NCBI GenBank assembly: GCA_944393455.1
Contig: CALYAH010000114.1
Location: 1 to 8,396, forward strand
DNA length: 8,396 nucleotides
Reading direction: 5' to 3'
From: an uncultured Clostridia bacterium
GTDB lineage: Bacteria; Bacillota; Clostridia; TANB77; CAG-508
In this document: positions 4,650 through 8,396 of the stretch, piece after piece
Layout of the letters: each line of letters starts with the position of its first letter
Position numbering within the stretch: the stretch's first letter is position 1
Notes under the pieces: model-generated
The model's input: only the letters and a program-made list of their open reading frames with translations
Databases searched by the model: none
What the model was told of the DNA's origin: nothing
Position numbers and translations under genes: made by a program

Positions 4650-6554
4650 ATGAAAGAGAGTGTAGAAGAAAAGGATAAAAAGATGGATGAGTCAAATAAA
4701 CCAAAAGATACTTCAGTAGAAAAAACAGAAAATTTAGAAGAATCTAAAAATGAAGAAAAGAAGGAAAAAAAGGAAGAAAAGGCCAAAGAAGAAAAGGTTA
4801 AAAAAGACGAAGAACCTAAATTTGAAAAAACTAAAAAGAAGGCAAAAAAACTTGAAAAAGAAATAAAAAAAATGGACAACAAAAAAAGTAAAAAGAAGTA
4901 TATCATAATAGGTGGTATAGTAGCTTTTATAATTATAATTGGAATATTTATTTCTACTATCTTTGCCTTGGTCAATATTAATAATTCAAATATGATGGCA
5001 GGAGTTTCTATCGAAGGAGTTGAGGTTTCTGGATTATCAAAAGAAGAAGCCAAAGCTAAAATGGAAACAATTTATCAAGAAAAGAAAGAAAAAGAAATTC
5101 CTATAAAGTATGAAGAATACGAAACAACTTTAAATCCAACTTTAATGGAAGTTAATTATAATATAGAAAAAGCTGTAGATGAAGCATATTCAATTGGTAG
5201 AAATGAAAACATTTTCCTAAGCAATTATGAAATTCTATTTAGTTTAATAGCAAAGAAAAATGTTAATGTAGAAATGACTTTAAATGAAGATGCTACAAAA
5301 CAAATGATAGAAGATATTGGCGTTAATTTGCCAGGAATAGTAATAGAGTCAAGTTATGCAATAGAAGGAGAAGAATTAATTATTACAAAAGGGAAAGCAG
5401 GAATTTTAATAGATACAGACAACTTATTAAATCAAGTAAAAGAAAGATTAAAACAGATAGACATTAATGAGGATTATATTGAAATACCGGTTGTCAATAA
5501 AGAACCTGAACCAATTGATATTGATAAGATTCATGAAGAAATATATAAAGAGGCCCAAGATGCTTATTTTACAAAGGATCCATTTGCAATATATCCAGAA
5601 GTAGAAGGTGTAGACTTTGATGTGGAAGCAGCAAGAGCATTATTGGAAGAGGAAAAAGAAGAATATGTTATTAAGCTTATTATAACAAAACCTAAAATTA
5701 CAATAGACCAATTAGGTTCAGAAGCTTTTCCGGACCAATTATCAACTTTTACAACGAGATATGATGTAAGTGATGTGGATAGAACAACGAACCTAGAAAT
5801 AGCATGCCAAAAGATAAATGGTAAAGTTCTTTTATCAGGAGAAACATTTTCTTACAATAAAACATTAGGTCCAAGAACAGCGGCAGCAGGATATAGAAAC
5901 GGAAAGATTTATTCAGGAGGAGAAGTAGTAGACGGAATAGGAGGAGGAATTTGTCAAATTTCATCTACTTTGTATAATGCTGTATTATTAGCAGATTTAG
6001 AAATTGTGGAAAGAAGAAATCATCAATTTGTCACTTCATATGTAGGAGCCGGTAGAGATGCAACAGTTGTATATGGCTCAACGGATTTTCAGTTTAAAAA
6101 TACGAGGGAATATCCAATAAAAATATCAGCATCAGCAAAAAATGGAATTGCAACAATTTCTATTTATGGAATTAAACAAGAAAATGAATATACTTTTAAA
6201 TTTAGTACTAAAACAGTAGCTACAATTCCTTATTCTACTCAATATGTAGAAGATTCAAGTTTAGCTGCAGGTACAGAAAAAGTAAAACAAAAAGGTACAA
6301 ACGGACTAAAAACAGAAACTTATATAACTAAAATGTTGAATGGAAAAGTAATATCAACTAAATTACTTTCAAGAGACACTTATAATGCTATGACAAGAAT
6401 TGTATTAAAAGGAACAGGTGCAGCAACAACCCAAACACCATCTGCTCCAGTAGAAACACCATCAACTACAGAACCATCAACACCAGTCGAAGAAAATACA
6501 GGGACTACAGAAACAACTGATACAACACAGACGAATACAGGAACTGAAAATTAG
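4650..6554 (+). CDS. Membrane-anchored VanW-family protein with PG-binding and G5 domains
   Basis: A 634-residue cell-envelope protein. Residues 1-82 are a cytosolic, almost purely Lys/Glu tail, predicted to be coiled or disordered. Residues 84-108 form one membrane helix, so the rest is outside. Two peptidoglycan-binding-4-type regions follow, at about 116-205 (AGVSIEGVEVSGLSKEEA) and about 235-350. The VanW domain spans about 368-508, with GETFSYNKTLGPRT, the conserved GGGICQISSTLYNA (Cys435) and ERRNHQ. A G5 domain (about 514-588, IPYSTQYVEDSSLAAGTEKV) and a Thr/Pro/Glu-rich tail (590-634) end the protein. VanW domains are known from vanB-type vancomycin clusters, but this long stand-alone form is common in Clostridia and its biochemical role is unknown; wall binding is a fair inference. 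There are no van genes nearby, so resistance should not be inferred. The gene downstream lies 45 bases away and is probably co-transcribed. Confidence 0.95.
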   Translation: MKESVEEKDKKMDESNKPKDTSVEKTENLEESKNEEKKEKKEEKAKEEKVKKDEEPKFEKTKKKAKKLEKEIKKMDNKKSKKKYIIIGGIVAFIIIIGIFISTIFALVNINNSNMMAGVSIEGVEVSGLSKEEAKAKMETIYQEKKEKEIPIKYEEYETTLNPTLMEVNYNIEKAVDEAYSIGRNENIFLSNYEILFSLIAKKNVNVEMTLNEDATKQMIEDIGVNLPGIVIESSYAIEGEELIITKGKAGILIDTDNLLNQVKERLKQIDINEDYIEIPVVNKEPEPIDIDKIHEEIYKEAQDAYFTKDPFAIYPEVEGVDFDVEAARALLEEEKEEYVIKLIITKPKITIDQLGSEAFPDQLSTFTTRYDVSDVDRTTNLEIACQKINGKVLLSGETFSYNKTLGPRTAAAGYRNGKIYSGGEVVDGIGGGICQISSTLYNAVLLADLEIVERRNHQFVTSYVGAGRDATVVYGSTDFQFKNTREYPIKISASAKNGIATISIYGIKQENEYTFKFSTKTVATIPYSTQYVEDSSLAAGTEKVKQKGTNGLKTETYITKMLNGKVISTKLLSRDTYNAMTRIVLKGTGAATTQTPSAPVETPSTTEPSTPVEENTGTTETTDTTQTNTGTEN

Positions 6555-6599
6555 AAATAAAATAAATTCATTGTTATAGTTAGAAAAGAGAGTGTCTAT

Positions 6600-7247
6600 A
6601 TGAAAAATAAGAAAATCAAAAAAATATTAAAAATAACTGCATTAATTGTTTTAGTAATTATTATATTAGTTTTAATACATACAATTAGAAATTTTGTAAT
6701 AATAAAAGAAATACAAAACAATGCATCGAAATATCTTGCAAGTACAAATTATCATATCAAATCTGTAGCAACTGAAGAAGATGGAGTGATAGTAACAGCA
6801 AATTATTATGAAAAAGATAATAAACAGACAATGATAATGGAAAGAAATATGAATGGTAAAATTGCAAAAATGTCAATGTATAATAATGGTGAAAGAACAA
6901 ATATTTATTACGATAATGAAGAGGAAAAAACAGTACAATTAGATGCAGAAGTTGCATTATGGTTCGAAATATTTGATTGTTTAGAAACTGAAAATGATTG
7001 GCAAACATTTATTATGAGTATTACAACTAAGATAAGTAAAACTCAATATAATGAAAAAGAATGCTATATTGTGAACTTATCTATGAATGGCAACGAAAAA
7101 AATGAATATTACATTGAAAAAGATACAGGATTATATGTCAAAGCAAATATTGCTGGACAAATTGCAGAAAGAGAGTACGAATTTAATAATGTAAGTGATG
7201 AGGTATTTGTAGAGCCAGATGTAAGTGAATATAGAGTGCAAGAATAA
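6600..7247 (+). CDS. Single-pass membrane protein of unknown function
   Basis: A 215-residue protein I do not recognise with certainty. A very basic start (MKNKKIKKILK) and one hydrophobic helix at about 12-33 anchor it, with residues 34-215 outside the cell. The outer part is polar and beta-strand-like, with repeated Y/N/E-rich strands. It ends in a pattern (YYIEKDTGLYVKANIAG, then EYEFNNVSDEVFVEPDVSEY) reminiscent of LolA/RseB-like lipoprotein-binding folds. It lacks a lipobox cysteine, so it is not a lipoprotein. It follows the VanW gene by 45 bases with no terminator between and is followed by a strong terminator, so the two form an operon and may act together at the cell surface. The start is supported by AAAGAGAG about nine bases upstream. 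The fold suggestion is weak. Confidence 0.8.
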   Translation: MKNKKIKKILKITALIVLVIIILVLIHTIRNFVIIKEIQNNASKYLASTNYHIKSVATEEDGVIVTANYYEKDNKQTMIMERNMNGKIAKMSMYNNGERTNIYYDNEEEKTVQLDAEVALWFEIFDCLETENDWQTFIMSITTKISKTQYNEKECYIVNLSMNGNEKNEYYIEKDTGLYVKANIAGQIAEREYEFNNVSDEVFVEPDVSEYRVQE

Positions 7248-7257
7248 AGTAAATAAA

Positions 7258-7303
7258 AAAGAGGGGGTCAGTACAACTTGAATTGTACCCCCTCTTTATT
7301 TTT
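7258..7303. terminator. Bidirectional terminator between the VanW operon and the orphan gene
   Basis: AAAGAGGGG pairs with CCCCTCTTT and GTACAA with TTGTAC, with a four-base bulge (7267-7270) and loop CTTGAA. ATTTTT follows on the plus strand and TTTTTT on the minus strand. It is the most GC-rich hairpin in the window and closes both convergent units. Confidence 0.9.
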
Positions 7304-7311
7304 ACAAACTA

Positions 7312-8172
7312 TTATTCAAATTTATGAGGAACAGTTTGCATATGAACATCCTTTACGTTTTCAGATACATATTTAGCGATTGGTAAATACATATCTAAGA
7401 AAGTTTTTATCTCTTCTAAAGAAGATAATATTTCTTTATTTAGTTTACCAGCCTTATGATATTTTTTCATCTTAGCAAATCCACGGCTAATTATTTGAGA
7501 GTTATACCAGCCTCCATTATCATTAATAAAATTAATACAAGGACTAAAGTTTTCTAATAACTTATAAAGCTTAAAAAAAGAAAACTTTATATTGCCTTGA
7601 TAAGATATTTCTTCATTAGAAAGGTCGGATTCGCTTAACTTTCCAGAATGAGGTTTTTCAAACTGTTCACATACTATAAGGAATAAAAAAATTATCCTAA
7701 TAGAAGCGTGATAAGAGTTCAAAACCTTATCAGGTAAAGTGTTGCTATTTAACGCCTTTTCTAAAGCATCAAATCCAGGAAAGGAATTATTTAATAATCC
7801 ACCATTCTTATTTATATAGTCTATAACTGGTGTGACTTGGTTTAAAATTTTGCCAAATTCAATTAAATAATTCTTTGTAACATCATCAAAAATAATACCG
7901 TTTGCTCTTTCCCAAATATTTCTTTCAAAATCACCTTCTAACATTTTAGCATATAATTGAGCAAACTGTGAATATGCTTCAATTGAAAGAAAGTATACGT
8001 TACAGCTCATTGCAATGTTTGGTTGTAAATAATGAGTTCCAGTTTTAATATCATTTGGGATACCATGAAGAGTATCACAAAGGCAACCAAAGTAATTAAG
8101 CAACTCATGTGAAAAAATATCTTTTGAAATTTCTACCCGAAAACAAATAGGTTGTGTCATATTTTTATTCAT
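7312..8172 (-). CDS. Unrecognised 286-residue protein with an internal duplication
   Basis: I do not recognise a family. The protein looks soluble and mostly alpha-helical, with no signal peptide or convincing membrane helix apart from a short hydrophobic stretch (IRIIFLFLIVCEQF, about 158-171). Two segments are similar: 106-165, containing ILNQVTPVIDYINKNGG, and 202-263, containing LLENFSPCINFINDNGG. Each is followed by N..., an F..(L/M).K stretch and a long helix. The frame is open upstream to 8223, but the ATG at 8172 is chosen because GAAAGGATG lies eight bases before it; another ATG is at 8160. It contains several cysteines (Cys10, 30, 32, 57, 168, 212). It is a single-gene unit between a shared terminator and a tRNA-Lys gene, a common place for acquired genes. 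It is clearly a real gene, given its length, ribosome site and terminator, but its role is unknown. Confidence 0.8.
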   Translation of the reverse strand: MNKNMTQPICFRVEISKDIFSHELLNYFGCLCDTLHGIPNDIKTGTHYLQPNIAMSCNVYFLSIEAYSQFAQLYAKMLEGDFERNIWERANGIIFDDVTKNYLIEFGKILNQVTPVIDYINKNGGLLNNSFPGFDALEKALNSNTLPDKVLNSYHASIRIIFLFLIVCEQFEKPHSGKLSESDLSNEEISYQGNIKFSFFKLYKLLENFSPCINFINDNGGWYNSQIISRGFAKMKKYHKAGKLNKEILSSLEEIKTFLDMYLPIAKYVSENVKDVHMQTVPHKFE

Positions 8173-8199
8173 AAAATCATCCTTTCTGGCTATTTGCCT

Positions 8200-8230
8200 A
8201 ATATAACATATATATGTCAACATAAATCAA
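8200..8230 (-). promoter_or_regulatory. Possible promoter of the orphan gene
   Basis: On the minus strand, an extended -10 TGT-TATATT (8208-8200) with TTGATT (8230-8225) as a weak -35 at 19 bases. A 12-base palindrome, ACATATATATGT (8206-8217), lies in the spacer. Two TTGACA hexamers (8220-8215 and 8242-8237) are also nearby but have no -10 at the right distance. Confidence 0.35.
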
Positions 8231-8270
8231 GAATGGTGTCAAATTTAAAGCTTAGATTTTTGTTAAACTA

Positions 8271-8299
8271 TTGACAAGAAAGGAAAAAGGTACTATAAT
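8271..8299 (+). promoter_or_regulatory. Promoter of tRNA-Lys(CUU)
   Basis: Perfect consensus: TTGACA (8271-8276), 17-base spacer, TATAAT (8294-8299). Transcription would start about 18 bases before the tRNA. Confidence 0.85.
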
Positions 8300-8323
8300 T
8301 TAAAAAGTTTCAGCTAAATAAAT

Positions 8324-8396
8324 GCGCCATTAGCTCAGTTGGTAGAGCAGCAGACTCTTAATCTGATGGTCGGAGGTTCGACCCCTCTATGGCGCA
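8324..8396 (+). tRNA. tRNA-Lys (CUU)
   Basis: 73 bases to the window end. Acceptor GCGCCAT pairs with ATGGCGC. Anticodon loop CTCTTAA has anticodon CTT between CAGA and TCTG. The T-arm is GGAGG-TTCGACC-CCTCT and the discriminator is A. Whether CCA is encoded lies outside the window. It reads AAG and complements the UUU tRNA-Lys at 2736. Confidence 0.96.

Noticed and set aside
4619..5053. Open frame antisense to the start of the VanW gene, rich in Phe and Ser.
   Set aside because: It is the mirror of the purine-rich Lys/Glu coding stretch, with no independent ribosome site or family resemblance.
4650..6554. VanW gene as evidence of vancomycin resistance.
   Set aside because: No vanH, vanA/B ligase, vanX or regulator is present, and stand-alone VanW proteins with PG-binding and G5 domains are common in Clostridia.
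7258..7303. GC-rich inverted repeat as a mobile-element end.
   Set aside because: Position between two convergent genes and T-runs on both sides fit a bidirectional terminator; there is no transposase or target duplication.

Overview
The window is very AT-rich outside its four tRNA genes. Ribosome-binding sites are strong AAGGAGG types, Rho-independent terminators are plentiful, three of the tRNAs carry an encoded CCA, and there is a VanW/G5 cell-surface protein. This points to a low-GC Gram-positive bacterium of the Clostridia, plausibly an uncultured gut lineage. I cannot name the species from sequence alone.

Left part (1-2100, minus strand): two genes of a conjugative type IV secretion module, probably the edge of an integrative conjugative element running off the left end. 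They are a VirD4/TraG-type coupling ATPase followed by a small VirB2/TrbC-like pilin. Both start sites are unusual. The coupling protein's Shine-Dalgarno points to an ATT codon, and the pilin's points to a TTG rather than the upstream ATG. The pilin also appears frameshifted inside its second membrane helix. Together these hint at a decaying or poorly sequenced element. No integrase, relaxase or attachment site is visible.

Centre (2300-3070, plus strand): a 61-residue DUF1858 redox-disulfide protein, then a tRNA operon (Lys-UUU, Glu-UUC, Thr-UGU) with its own promoter and a clear terminator. A perfect 9-bp dyad overlaps the operon's -35 box, and a perfect 15-bp hairpin lies between the first two tRNAs.

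Right part (3070-8396): an SDR reductase of the FabG/YmfI type is convergent with a small cytosolic starch-binding-module (CBM25/53-like) protein, and the two share a bidirectional terminator. Next comes a two-gene plus-strand unit: a membrane-anchored VanW protein with peptidoglycan-binding and G5 domains, and a small membrane-anchored protein of unknown function. This unit ends at a second bidirectional terminator, facing an unrecognised 286-residue minus-strand protein with an internal duplication. A tRNA-Lys(CUU) gene with a consensus promoter closes the window.

Most of the right two thirds looks like ordinary chromosome. The least explained items are the duplicated orphan protein, the irregular starts and frameshift in the conjugation genes, and the inverted repeats around the tRNA operon. 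I see no CRISPR array, insertion sequence, toxin-antitoxin pair or clearly new multi-gene system.
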